From CAWKCE01 sp032127035 (GTDB lineage: Bacteria > Actinomycetota > Actinomycetes > JAHEKZ01), in contig CAWKCE010000004.1 in the NCBI GenBank assembly GCA_963848085.1, positions 434,001 through 498,000 of the forward strand: a stretch of 64,000 nucleotides of DNA, written 5' to 3'. Below the pieces are notes generated by a model, which was not told where the DNA came from, searched no databases, and worked only from the letters and a program-made list of their open reading frames with translations. Shown here piece after piece: positions 17,088-24,873 of this stretch. How positions within the stretch are numbered: the stretch's first letter is position 1; every line of letters begins with the position of its first letter. The translations under genes and the position numbers were made by a program.

Positions 17088-17762
17088 ATGACGCGCAAGC
17101 TCGCAGCCGAGGTCGTGGGGACGTTCGCCCTGGTATTCCTGGCCGTCGGCGCGGCCGTGACGGGGATCAGCAGTCTGGGCGGTGTCGGGGTGGCGCTGGG
17201 CTTCGGGCTGGTGCTGACGTTCCTGGTGTTTGCGATCGGCCCCGTGTCAGGTGCCCACGTCAACCCTGCGGTGACGCTGGCGATGATGGTCGGGCGCAAG
17301 ATGCCGGTGCGGGAGGGACTGTCCTTCATGGGTGCGCAGGTTGTCGGTGCCATCGCCGGTGCGTTCCTGCTGTGGCTGCTCGTCGAGCAGGGTGTCGCGG
17401 ACCAGACCGGGGGCCTCGGGGCCAATGCCTACGGTCCGGCGACCGGGGGGGCGCTTGGTGCGTTCATCCTGGAGACGGCGCTCACTGCGATGTTCGTTCT
17501 CGTCGTCCTGCTGGTCACCGAGAAGGGTGTCCCGCCGGTCGGCACTGGCCTCGCGATCGGAGCGGCGCTGACCGCGGTCCACCTGGTCGGCGTCCCGTTG
17601 ACCGGAACGTCGGTCAACCCGGCGCGTTCGATCGGCCCGGCCCTGTTCCAAGGTGGCGACGCGGTCAACCAGCTGTGGCTGTTCATCCTGGCGCCTCTGG
17701 TCGGTGGACTGGTCGCGGTCGCCCTGTGGCGGCTCGTCCGGTCCGCACCTGCGCGCGGCTAG
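17088..17762 (+). CDS. Aquaporin, AqpZ-like
   Basis: 224 residues, six membrane helices. It has the paired MIP-family half-loops AHVNPAVTLA and TSVNPARSIGP. The His in AAVHLVG-type helix 5 (LTAVHLVGVPLTG) and the Arg after the second NPA fit the narrow selectivity filter of water channels rather than glycerol facilitators. The ATG at 17088 follows GAAGGGACC; the frame opens at 17058 without a ribosome site. Its stop overlaps the convergent DUF1844 gene by 4 bases. Confidence 0.92.
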   Translation: MTRKLAAEVVGTFALVFLAVGAAVTGISSLGGVGVALGFGLVLTFLVFAIGPVSGAHVNPAVTLAMMVGRKMPVREGLSFMGAQVVGAIAGAFLLWLLVEQGVADQTGGLGANAYGPATGGALGAFILETALTAMFVLVVLLVTEKGVPPVGTGLAIGAALTAVHLVGVPLTGTSVNPARSIGPALFQGGDAVNQLWLFILAPLVGGLVAVALWRLVRSAPARG

Positions 17763-18139
17763 CTGGGACCGACCTGCGGTCGCTCGCCCGGTCCGTCCCC
17801 GGGTGCGTCCGGGACCAGGGACGCGTCCCGGAACGCCCGCTGCAGGGCCTGCAAGCCATCGCGCAGCGGGGCAGCGTGGAACGCCCCCAGGTCGGGGGCG
17901 GCCGCGGTCACCAGCCCGGACAGGGCGGTGATGAGCTTGCGGGCCTCGTCCAGGTCGGTGTGTCCGAAGGTCTCCTCGTCCTCGGCCAGCCCGACCTTCA
18001 CCGCAGCGGCGCTCATCAGGTGAAGAGCGGTCGTCGTGATCACCTCCACCGCCGGGACGTCAGCGATGTCCCGCGCGGCCGCTGCCGCCGGGTCGCCGCG
18101 GTCGGGTGAGTCACTGCGGTTCGGTTGGTCGGCGGGCAT
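17759..18139 (-). CDS. DUF1844 family protein
   Basis: 126 residues. The core IADVPAVEVITTTALHLMSAAAVKVGL and LDEARKLITALSGL is the DUF1844 motif. Both ends are low-complexity, rich in Pro, Ser and Gly. The domain is recurrently found divergent from infC in actinobacteria, as here. GAGAGG lies 8 bases before the ATG. The function is unknown; the soluble helical core gives no catalytic clue. Confidence 0.85.
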   Translation of the reverse strand: MPADQPNRSDSPDRGDPAAAAARDIADVPAVEVITTTALHLMSAAAVKVGLAEDEETFGHTDLDEARKLITALSGLVTAAAPDLGAFHAAPLRDGLQALQRAFRDASLVPDAPGDGPGERPQVGPS

Positions 18140-18144
18140 GCTGG

Positions 18145-18150
18145 TAGCCT
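18145..18150 (+). promoter_or_regulatory. -10 element of infC-rpmI-rplT promoter
   Basis: TAGCCT just upstream of the long infC leader. It lies between the divergent DUF1844 start and infC. The start site would be near 18157, leaving about 230 bases of untranslated leader. Confidence 0.45.
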
Positions 18151-18156
18151 CTCACC

Positions 18157-18385
18157 GACCGATCGAGCCAGGTGTGGCACGGGGTGCCGACCCGGCTCGA
18201 TCTGCAAGTGGAGGCCCGCCTCCCACCCGAACGGCCTCGTGAGGTCGTCGGGTCCGGTCCACCGGCACCTGGTGCCGGTCGCCGCGCTGCGCGGCGGTGC
18301 GACCACGGGCTCCCGCTGCACCAGGCGTGGAGCCCTTCTCCTTGCCGGGGGTCGAGCCCGCAGACCGACGAACCGAGGAGCGCCC
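18157..18385 (+). promoter_or_regulatory. Structured infC leader with three hairpins
   Basis: About 229 untranslated bases. Three hairpins follow each other. ACCGGCACC/GGTGCCGGT occupies 18261-18279. GCCGCG-CTG-CGCGGC occupies 18281-18295. A long one has GGGCTCC (18307-18313) plus CGC (18314-18316) pairing with GCG (18325-18327) plus GGAGCCC (18329-18335), one base bulged, followed by TTCTCCTT. The last resembles an intrinsic terminator and could be an attenuator for the IF3/L35/L20 operon, which is controlled from its leader in other bacteria. The regulator is not known from sequence. Confidence 0.55.
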
Positions 18386-19024
18386 ATCAGCGTCGAGCCC
18401 CGCATCAACGACCGGATCCGCGTACCCGAAGTGCGGCTGGTCGGACCGAACGGCGAGCAGGTGGGCATCGTCCGGATCGAGGACGCGCTGCGTCTGGCCC
18501 AGGAGTCGGACCTCGACCTGGTCGAGGTCGCCCCGTCGGCCCGCCCGCCGGTTGCCAAGCTCATGGACTTCGGGAAGTTCAAGTACGAGTCAGCTCTGAA
18601 GGCGCGTGAGGCCCGGAAGAACCAGGCCCACACCGTCATCAAGGAGATGAAGCTGCGGCCGAAGATCGACCCGCACGACTACGAGACCAAGAAGGGTCAC
18701 GTCGTGCGGTTTCTCAAGGCCGGCGACAAGGTCAAGATCACGATCATGTTCCGTGGTCGCGAGCAGCACCGGCCCGAACTGGGCTTCCGGCTGTTGCAGC
18801 GGCTGGCGGAGGACGTGGCCGAGCTCGGCTTCGTGGAGTCGTCCCCGAAGCAGGACGGCCGCAACATGATCATGGTGCTCGGGCCGCACCGGAAGAAGGC
18901 AGACGTCATGGCGGAGCAGCGGGTCGTGCGGGAGCAGCGCAAGGCACTCTCCGACGCCGAGTACGCCGCCGGGGACGTCATGGAGACAGCAGTCGACAGT
19001 ACGACCGAGACCGCCGAGGCCTGA
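18386..19024 (+). CDS. infC: Translation initiation factor IF-3, AUC start
   Basis: 212 residues. IF-3 keeps the 30S subunit free and checks the start codon. The protein begins (I/M)SVEPRINDRIRVPEVRLVG, which matches the family N-terminus. The codon there is ATC at 18386, 5 bases after GAGGAG. No in-frame ATG, GTG or TTG lies near, so an AUC start is the best reading. The linker KAREARKNQAHTVIKEMKLRPKI and C-terminal IF3-C domain (VTIMFRGREQ-type segment, KQDGRNMIMVLGP) are intact. A tail of about 35 residues ends TTETAEA. A rare start lets IF-3 repress its own mRNA in E. coli; the same logic is inferred here. Confidence 0.93.
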   Translation: MSVEPRINDRIRVPEVRLVGPNGEQVGIVRIEDALRLAQESDLDLVEVAPSARPPVAKLMDFGKFKYESALKAREARKNQAHTVIKEMKLRPKIDPHDYETKKGHVVRFLKAGDKVKITIMFRGREQHRPELGFRLLQRLAEDVAELGFVESSPKQDGRNMIMVLGPHRKKADVMAEQRVVREQRKALSDAEYAAGDVMETAVDSTTETAEA

Positions 19025-19085
19025 CCGCCCCGGACCACCGACCGGCGCCCGGCGCCGGCCGGACCGATGAGGAGAGACGCACGCC

Positions 19086-19280
19086 ATGCCGAAGATGAAG
19101 ACGCACAGTGGCGCCAAGAAGCGCTTCCGGGTGACCGGTAGCGGGAAGCTCATGCGTGAGCGGACCAACAAGCGGCACCTGTTGGAGTCCAAGAACAGCA
19201 AGCGCACCCGTCGGTTGGCACTTGACGTTCCCGTCAACGCCGCCGACACGCGCAAGGCCAAGAAGCTTCTCGGCAAGTAG
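19086..19280 (+). CDS. rpmI: 50S ribosomal protein L35
   Basis: 64 residues, standard length. It begins MPKMKTHSGAKKRFRVTGSG and ends KAKKLLGK, very basic. The ATG is preceded by GAGGAGAGACGC. It is the middle gene of infC-rpmI-rplT, 61 bases after infC and 33 bases before rplT. Confidence 0.98.
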   Translation: MPKMKTHSGAKKRFRVTGSGKLMRERTNKRHLLESKNSKRTRRLALDVPVNAADTRKAKKLLGK

Positions 19281-19313
19281 CCGTCCGCCCCCGTACCCAG
19301 CAGGAGACTCACC

Positions 19314-19694
19314 ATGGCACGCGTCAAGCGCGCAGCGAATGCGCAGAAGAAGCGCCGCACCACGCTCGAGCGGGCATCCGGCTACCGCGGCCAGCGGTCC
19401 CGGCTGTACCGGAAGGCCAAGGAGCAGGTCACGCACTCCCTCGGCTACGCCTACCGCGACCGTCGGGCGCGCAAGGGTGACTTCCGGCGGCTGTGGATCC
19501 AGCGGATCAACGCCGCGGCCCGCGCCAACGGCATGACCTACAACCGCTTCATCCAAGGTCTGAAGGCGTCGGGGGTCGAGGTCGACCGTCGCATGCTCGC
19601 CGACCTCGCGGTGAACGAGCCCGAGGCGTTCGCCGCGCTGGTCGAGACTGCCCAGGCGGCACTCCCGGCCGACCGCAACGCACCCGCGGCCTGA
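19314..19694 (+). CDS. rplT: 50S ribosomal protein L20
   Basis: 126 residues. It begins MARVKRAANAQKKRRTTLER and contains YRDRRARKGDFRRLWIQRIN and NGMTYNRFIQGL, all diagnostic. L20 is needed early in 50S assembly and in some bacteria represses this operon by binding its leader, which makes it a candidate ligand for the hairpins before infC. The C-terminus has a short Ala-rich extension. CAGGAGA precedes the ATG. Confidence 0.98.
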   Translation: MARVKRAANAQKKRRTTLERASGYRGQRSRLYRKAKEQVTHSLGYAYRDRRARKGDFRRLWIQRINAAARANGMTYNRFIQGLKASGVEVDRRMLADLAVNEPEAFAALVETAQAALPADRNAPAA

Positions 19695-19710
19695 TCGAAC
19701 GCTCGTCGAC

Positions 19711-20559
19711 GTGGCGAGCCCCGAGCTGACCGACACCCGCGCACCGCGGGTTCGGCAGGCCCGGCGGCTCGCCCGTCGTGCGTTTCGGGCTCAGCAACGG
19801 CAGTTCCTCGCCGAGGGCGCCCAGGCGGTGCGCGAGGCCCTGCGCGCAGCGGGGGACGGGGTCGTCGTCGATGAGGTGTTCGTCACGGCTGAGGCCGCCG
19901 AGCGACACGGCGAGCTCGTCACCGGCGCGATGGCGGCCGGCGTCACGGTGACGGTGGCGTCGCCGGCCGTTCTGGAGGCCATCTCGGACACCGTGACACC
20001 CCAAGGTCTGGTCGCCGTCTGCGGGTTCGTCGACTGTCCGCTGGGGTCGGTTCTTGCCGCTCGGCCACGGCTGCTCGCCCTGCTCGCCGAGGTCCGGGAT
20101 CCCGGCAACGCCGGTTCGGTGGTCCGGGCGGCCGACGCTGCCGGCGCGGATGGGGCGGTGTTCTCCGCCGGGTCGGTGGACCCGTACAACGGCAAGGTCG
20201 TGCGCACCTCCGTCGGGGGCATCTTCCACCTGCCCATCGTCACCGGTATCCCACCGCTGGACGTCGTCGGCCAGGTCCGGGAGGCGGGGTTGCAGGTGCT
20301 GGCCGCGGACGCGACCGGGCCGGTCGATCTCGACGAGGCCGAGCGTTCCGGACTGCTCGCCCGGCCGACCGCGTGGCTGTTCGGAAACGAGGCGTGGGGG
20401 CTGTCGGACGAGCTTCGTGGCTCCGCCGATGCGGTGGTGCGCATCCCGATCTACGGCCGTGCGGAGAGTCTGAACCTCGCGACCGCGGCGGCGCTGTGCC
20501 TGTATGCGAGCGCTCGGTGCCTGTCTGACGATCGACCAGTCGGTGGGGGCGCGTCGTGA
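19711..20559 (+). CDS. SpoU-type (TrmH family) rRNA methyltransferase
   Basis: 282 residues. Transfers methyl to a ribose 2'-OH, probably in 23S rRNA. A substrate-binding N-terminal domain (about 1-100) precedes the knotted SPOUT domain. All three motifs are present: EVRDPGNAGSVVRAADA, WLFGNEAWGLSDEL and IPIYGRAESLNLATAAALCL. The place directly after rplT matches tsnR-like genes in actinobacteria. Its exact target nucleotide is not certain. GTG start 17 bases after rplT; the stop overlaps the next gene by 4 bases. Confidence 0.9.
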   Translation: MASPELTDTRAPRVRQARRLARRAFRAQQRQFLAEGAQAVREALRAAGDGVVVDEVFVTAEAAERHGELVTGAMAAGVTVTVASPAVLEAISDTVTPQGLVAVCGFVDCPLGSVLAARPRLLALLAEVRDPGNAGSVVRAADAAGADGAVFSAGSVDPYNGKVVRTSVGGIFHLPIVTGIPPLDVVGQVREAGLQVLAADATGPVDLDEAERSGLLARPTAWLFGNEAWGLSDELRGSADAVVRIPIYGRAESLNLATAAALCLYASARCLSDDRPVGGGAS

Positions 20560-21002
20560 TCCTGCGCGAGACGGTCACCGTGCGCCGGTCCCCGAGCGAG
20601 GTCTTCGGCTGGATCGCCGACCTCCAGCGTGCTCGGCGGTGGCAGATCGGCGTCCTCGACTGCGAAATCACCGAAGCAACGCCCGAGGTCATCGGTACCC
20701 GCTTCCGGCAGACGGTCGGCGACGAGTCCCGCCACGTCGAGCTGACCGGGGAGGTCACGGACTTCCAGGCCGACGAGCTCATCGAGTTCGTTGTCACCGG
20801 TCGCGGGCTGGTCATCCGGACCCGCTATTTCCTGTCGGCCGTGGGCCAGTCGACGCGGCTCGAGGTCGCCAGCGACGTGCGGCTGGGCGGCTGGGTGTCG
20901 GTGCTGCTGGCGCCGTTCGTCCGCGGGAAGTCGGTCAAGCACCTGCGCGCCGAGCTCGAGCGGCTGGGTGAGGCCTGCGAGGGCAGGCTGCCAGGCGGCT
21001 GA
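20556..21002 (+). CDS. SRPBCC (START-like) family protein
   Basis: 148 residues from the GTG overlapping the methyltransferase stop. The opening TVTVRRSPSEVFGWIADLQR and the pattern of beta strands followed by a long C-terminal helix (GKSVKHLRAELERLGE) fit the polyketide-cyclase/START fold that encloses a hydrophobic ligand. The ligand is unknown. The coupling to the SpoU gene is positional only. Confidence 0.8.
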   Translation: MILRETVTVRRSPSEVFGWIADLQRARRWQIGVLDCEITEATPEVIGTRFRQTVGDESRHVELTGEVTDFQADELIEFVVTGRGLVIRTRYFLSAVGQSTRLEVASDVRLGGWVSVLLAPFVRGKSVKHLRAELERLGEACEGRLPGG

Positions 21003-21058
21003 GCTGCAGCGACGACACGGGAGCGGGTTGTCGAGTCCCGGCGTCTCGGGGCCGTGAC

Positions 21059-22318
21059 TCACGGCCTTCGGGGATCGCTGCTCAACCGTTGACTGTGCGG
21101 CCCGCGAAGGCCAAGTCGGCCACTTGCGCCGGAGTTCGGATGCACTGGGGCGATCTCCCACCCGAGCTCGTGGACGTGGCGGTGGTGCCAGCGGCACAGC
21201 AGGACGCCGTTCGCGAGGGTGGTGTGACCGCCGCGCTGCCAGGGGACGAGGTGGTGAGCGTCGGTGAAGCGGGCCGGACGGTCGCAACCCGGGAACCGAC
21301 AGCCCCCGTCGCGCAACGCCAACAGCTGGCGCTGGCCGGGGGAGAACAGGCGGTGACTGCGGCCCAGCTCCACCGGGACCGCTCCCGGCCCCAGCAGCAC
21401 GCGGGACACCGACGCGTCGCACGCCAGCCGGGACAAAGTCACCGGCGTGAGCCACCCGGCGCCGCCGGGCGCCCCGGGAAGAGAGGCGGGGGAGGGTGCA
21501 GCGTTCCCCACGAGCGCGGCGAGCGGCACCACGACGTGCAGTGCCGGCCGGATCTGCGAACCGGCGGCGGGATCCCTGCCGGCGTTGAGCGCGAGGTCGG
21601 TCAGGCCGTCTGCCCGCCGCTGCGCGGCAGTACGCATGTCGTCTTGGCCGGCCGGCACCAGGGACGGCGCCAGGGCGTCGGCGAGTGCGGTCGCGGCCTC
21701 CTGGTCGAGCAGGCCCTCCAGTGCGGTCATGCCGTCGAGAAGCGGCGCCAGGGTCAGGTACCGGCGGTCGAACTGCACCTGGGCGTCGTTGAGCGACCCG
21801 TCCGGATCGACGACGTGCTTGATCCGCTGACCAGCCACCCGAACCGCGGTCACGTCGGCTGCGACGGCACGGTGGGTGAGCAGCGCGACGGCTTCCGGCT
21901 GGGCAGGCGGGGGAAGCCGGTGGGTGGACCGGTGGATCGCACGTACCTGGTCGAAGGTCACGGTGCCAGCCGCCAGCGCGGCCAGCGGTGGCGCCAGCCG
22001 ATCGCCACCCCGGCGGGCGATCGCCACGCGCTGCGCGGCGTCGCCGGGTGACAGCTTCAGCTGCGCGCGCAGCCAGGAGGGGGTGGACCGGGAGGCCACG
22101 AGGGTCTCGCCATCACCGTGGGCGTCGAACCGGGCCAGCACTGCGGTGAACGCCGCCTCAGTGGCGCCCACGAGCTGCCGAAGACCGACCAGCAGAGCCG
22201 CGCGGTTCTCGGCTGACTCAGCAGCGTCGGGCAGGTCCCGGGCCGCCTCGCGCACCTGACGGAGCACCTGCTCCACCGGCGCCGTGGCCCGGCGAGTCGT
22301 CGGCGAGGTCTCGGTCAC
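21059..22318 (-). CDS. DUF222 / HNH endonuclease-domain protein (13E12-like)
   Basis: 419 residues. The N-terminal DUF222 region (about 15-300) is followed by an HNH nuclease module: zinc Cys 340 and 345 (GGCRFPGCDRP), His 355/356, Asn 370 and His 378/379 in DAHHLVPWQRGGHTTLANGV...CRWHH. These proteins form large mobile-like families in actinobacteria (13E12 repeats in mycobacteria), and several are LexA-controlled. A perfect SOS box overlaps the predicted start of this gene's transcript (22490-22505). The HNH residues are intact, so it could be an active nuclease. The substrate is unknown. Confidence 0.9.
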   Translation of the reverse strand: MTETSPTTRRATAPVEQVLRQVREAARDLPDAAESAENRAALLVGLRQLVGATEAAFTAVLARFDAHGDGETLVASRSTPSWLRAQLKLSPGDAAQRVAIARRGGDRLAPPLAALAAGTVTFDQVRAIHRSTHRLPPPAQPEAVALLTHRAVAADVTAVRVAGQRIKHVVDPDGSLNDAQVQFDRRYLTLAPLLDGMTALEGLLDQEAATALADALAPSLVPAGQDDMRTAAQRRADGLTDLALNAGRDPAAGSQIRPALHVVVPLAALVGNAAPSPASLPGAPGGAGWLTPVTLSRLACDASVSRVLLGPGAVPVELGRSHRLFSPGQRQLLALRDGGCRFPGCDRPARFTDAHHLVPWQRGGHTTLANGVLLCRWHHRHVHELGWEIAPVHPNSGASGRLGLRGPHSQRLSSDPRRP

Positions 22319-22489
22319 GTCGGGCTCCCGCAGGACAGATCAACCCGAGTCCGCCCCAGGCGGATCGGGGACGCGCCGCGGGCGGTGCCGACAGCCCGAC
22401 GTCACATCGATCTGACCTCCGCCGGGTCGAACGGGGAGTGGCGCCGCAGAGGCGCAGTTCCCGACGGTTCCTGCTCAACGGTCGGCTGG

Positions 22490-22505
22490 TCGAACAGGTG
22501 TTCGA
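22490..22505 (-). promoter_or_regulatory. SOS box (LexA operator) of the DUF222/HNH gene
   Basis: TCGAACAGGTGTTCGA is a perfect inverted repeat (TCGAAC/GTTCGA around AGGT) matching the actinobacterial LexA consensus TCGAACnnnnGTTCGA. It abuts the minus-strand -10 TACACT at 22506-22511, so bound LexA would cover the transcription start. Confidence 0.85.
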
Positions 22506-22511
22506 AGTGTA
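22506..22511 (-). promoter_or_regulatory. -10 element for the DUF222/HNH gene
   Basis: TACACT on the minus strand, immediately upstream of the SOS box. The transcript would carry a leader of about 180 bases to the GTG at 22318. That leader contains GGAGG followed 8 bases later by ATG-TGA (22407-22402), a start directly followed by a stop. Apart from these sites and the forward -10 at 22591, the 284-base gap 22319-22602 shows no gene. Confidence 0.5.
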
Positions 22512-22590
22512 CCCGTTTCGCGTGCCGGCCGCACGCCTCATCCACGGCGTCCCAGCCCACCCGCGCACCAGGTCCGGGGCGGAGTCCCAT

Positions 22591-22596
22591 TAGGCT
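22591..22596 (+). promoter_or_regulatory. -10 element of leaderless histidine-kinase promoter
   Basis: TAGGCT ends 6 bases before the GTG at 22603. Confidence 0.5.
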
Positions 22597-22602
22597 CCGC
22601 CC

Positions 22603-23658
22603 GTGCCGAGCAGCGAGAAGCGTGCAGGCGGGGGATACGACGACCTGCCCGACGGCGTGGTTGTCGCCGCCGCTGACGGCACCGTCGTCAGTGCGAACCG
22701 GGCGTCCGGGCGGTTGCTCGGTGTGCCGGCACGGTCGTTGGTGGGCCAGCCGCTGAACCAGGCCTTGCCTCTGGTGGACGGTTCCGGCCGCGACTGGTGG
22801 CTGGTGTCGAACCCGTTCGGCGGGCTGTCGAGCCGGACCCGGCAGGTGGAGCGGGTGCTCCAGCTCCCCGACGAGCGATACCTGCTGGTCACCGCCGCCT
22901 ATCTCCGCCCGGGCGACCGCGGTCCGGCGGAACGGATCGTCGTCTGTCTGCGGGGAACCGAGGCGCGCGACCGCGCCGAGCGCGAGCATGCCGACCTGAT
23001 CGCCACGGTGGCTCACGAGCTGCGCTCGCCGCTGACCGGGATCAAGGGGTTCACCTCGACGCTCCTGGCGCGCTGGGACCGGTTCTCCGAGGACCAGCGA
23101 CGACTGATGCTCGAGGCGGTCGACACCGACGCCGATCGGTTGACCCGCTTGATCGCCGAGCTGCTGGACGTGGCGAGGATCGACGCCGGCCGACTGGAGT
23201 TGAAGCGAGCGCCAGTGGACCTCGGCGCGCTGGTGGAGCGTCGGGTACAGGCGAAGATTGTGGCGGGGGTACCCGCCGAGCAGTTCGTGGTAGAGGTGGC
23301 TCCGGGGCTGCCAGAGGTCTGGATCGACACGGACAAGGTGGGCCAGGTCGTCGACAACCTGCTGGAGAACGCCTTGCGGCACGGCGACGGGAGGGTGACG
23401 CTCACGGTGCGTCGAGACGCTGACGGCGTCGTCCTGACCGTGACCGACGAGGGTCCGGGGGTCCCGCCCGAGCAGGCGCACCGGGTGTTCGGTCGGTTCT
23501 GGAAGGGACAGGAGCGGGGCGGGACCGGTCTCGGGCTGTATGTCGTGCGCGGGATCGTCGAGGGCCACGGCGGGCGTATCGCGCTGGTACCCCCGCCGCA
23601 AGGTGGGGCCCGCTTCGTCGTGGTGTTCCCGGTAGGAGACCCCGCATCGGACGACTGA
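22603..23658 (+). CDS. Soluble PAS-histidine kinase, orphan
   Basis: 351 residues without membrane segments. A PAS-like domain (about 13-115) begins DLPDGVVVAAADGTVVSANRA. The HisKA phosphoacceptor is His138 in VAHELRSPLTGIKGF. The ATPase domain has the N-box DNLLENALRHG (251-261), DEGPGVPPE (282-290) and GGTGLGLYVVRGI (306-318), all intact. It autophosphorylates and should pass phosphate to a response regulator, but none is encoded in this window. The signal is cytoplasmic. It lies 105 bases upstream of pheS but with a separate promoter between. Confidence 0.93.
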   Translation: MPSSEKRAGGGYDDLPDGVVVAAADGTVVSANRASGRLLGVPARSLVGQPLNQALPLVDGSGRDWWLVSNPFGGLSSRTRQVERVLQLPDERYLLVTAAYLRPGDRGPAERIVVCLRGTEARDRAEREHADLIATVAHELRSPLTGIKGFTSTLLARWDRFSEDQRRLMLEAVDTDADRLTRLIAELLDVARIDAGRLELKRAPVDLGALVERRVQAKIVAGVPAEQFVVEVAPGLPEVWIDTDKVGQVVDNLLENALRHGDGRVTLTVRRDADGVVLTVTDEGPGVPPEQAHRVFGRFWKGQERGGTGLGLYVVRGIVEGHGGRIALVPPPQGGARFVVVFPVGDPASDD

Positions 23659-23714
23659 GCCGGCCCTCCGGCGAGCCGTCGGAAACCCACCACCAGTGGA
23701 GGGGCACGTCGGCC

Positions 23715-23720
23715 TAGACT
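23715..23720 (+). promoter_or_regulatory. -10 element of pheST promoter
   Basis: TAGACT between the kinase stop and pheS, giving a leader of about 37 bases. No T-box or leader-peptide attenuator is visible. Confidence 0.5.
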
Positions 23721-23763
23721 CGCCGACACCCGATCACGAGACGAAAGGCACTGCCGGTCCGCC

Positions 23764-24873
23764 ATGTCTGCGCCCAACTCGTCGTTCGACCCGGTCGAGG
23801 TGACCGCCCTCCAACCGGCGGAGCTCGAGAAGGCGCGTGACGCGGCCCTAGCCGCGATCGCGGCGGCGTCGACGCTGGACGACCTGAAGCGGGCCCGGCT
23901 GGACCACGCCGGGGACCGGTCGCCGTTGGCGCTGGCGAACCGGGAGATCGGTGCACTGCCCCCACAGGCCAAGGCCGAGGCCGGCCGTCGGGTCGGCCAG
24001 GCGCGTGCCGCCGTGCGGTCCGCCGTCGAGGCTCGCCAGGCTGCGCTCGAGGCGGAGCGGGACGCTCGCGTCCTCGTCGAGGAGACGGTCGACGTCACGC
24101 TGCCCTGGGACCGGCTGCCTCGCGGCGCCCGGCACCCGATCACCACGATCCACGAGCGGGTTGCCGAGATCTTCGTCGCCATGGGTTACGAGGTGGCCGA
24201 AGGACCCGAGGTCGAGGCCGAGTGGTTCAACTTCGACGCCCTCAACATCCCGCCGGACCATCCAGCCCGCGGGATGAGCGACACCTTCTTCGTCACCTCA
24301 CCGGAGTCGGGCGTGGTCCTGCGCACGCACACCTCTCCGGTCCAGGCGCGCGTGATGCTCGAGCGCAAGCCCCCCATCTACGTGATCGTGCCCGGCCGCA
24401 CCTACCGCACCGACGAGCTCGATGCGACGCACACCCCGGTGTTCCACCAGGTGGAGGGGCTGGTGGTCGACGAGGGCATCACCATGGCCCACCTGAAGGG
24501 CACCCTCGAGCACTTCGTGCAGGAGCTGTTCGGAGCGGACCTGCGAACGCGGCTGCGTCCGTCGTACTTCCCGTTCACCGAGCCCAGTGCCGAGCTGGAC
24601 TTCCAGTGCTTCGTCTGCCGTGGCGAGTCGGTGGGGAACCCGGAGAACCCCTGCCGGACGTGCAGCAGCGAGGGCTGGATCGAGTGGGGCGGCTGCGGCA
24701 TGGTCAACCCGCGCGTGCTCACTGCGTGCGGGATCGACCCGGATCGTTTCTCCGGGTTTGCCTTCGGGATGGGCCTGGAGCGCGGGCTGATGCTGCGGCA
24801 CGGCATCTCGGACATGCGCGACATGGTCGAGGGCGACGTGCGGTTCACCCGTGCCTTCGGGACGGAGATCTGA
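23764..24873 (+). CDS. pheS: Phenylalanine-tRNA ligase alpha subunit
   Basis: 369 residues. Catalytic subunit of the alpha2-beta2 enzyme that charges tRNA(Phe). An N-terminal coiled-coil arm (about 15-110) binds tRNA. The class II core contains motif 2 (GRTYRTDELDATHTPVFHQ) and motif 3 (FAFGMGLERGLML, about 340-352). A Cys pair CFVC and a second CRTC form a zinc-ribbon-like insertion near 285-305, as in some bacterial lineages. The stop shares one base with the pheT ATG. Confidence 0.97.
   Translation: MSAPNSSFDPVEVTALQPAELEKARDAALAAIAAASTLDDLKRARLDHAGDRSPLALANREIGALPPQAKAEAGRRVGQARAAVRSAVEARQAALEAERDARVLVEETVDVTLPWDRLPRGARHPITTIHERVAEIFVAMGYEVAEGPEVEAEWFNFDALNIPPDHPARGMSDTFFVTSPESGVVLRTHTSPVQARVMLERKPPIYVIVPGRTYRTDELDATHTPVFHQVEGLVVDEGITMAHLKGTLEHFVQELFGADLRTRLRPSYFPFTEPSAELDFQCFVCRGESVGNPENPCRTCSSEGWIEWGGCGMVNPRVLTACGIDPDRFSGFAFGMGLERGLMLRHGISDMRDMVEGDVRFTRAFGTEI

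Noticed and set aside
24222..24872. 217-codon N-terminal extension of pheT
   Set aside because: The frame is open only because of GC-rich third positions inside pheS; the family start MRVPLSW is at 24873.
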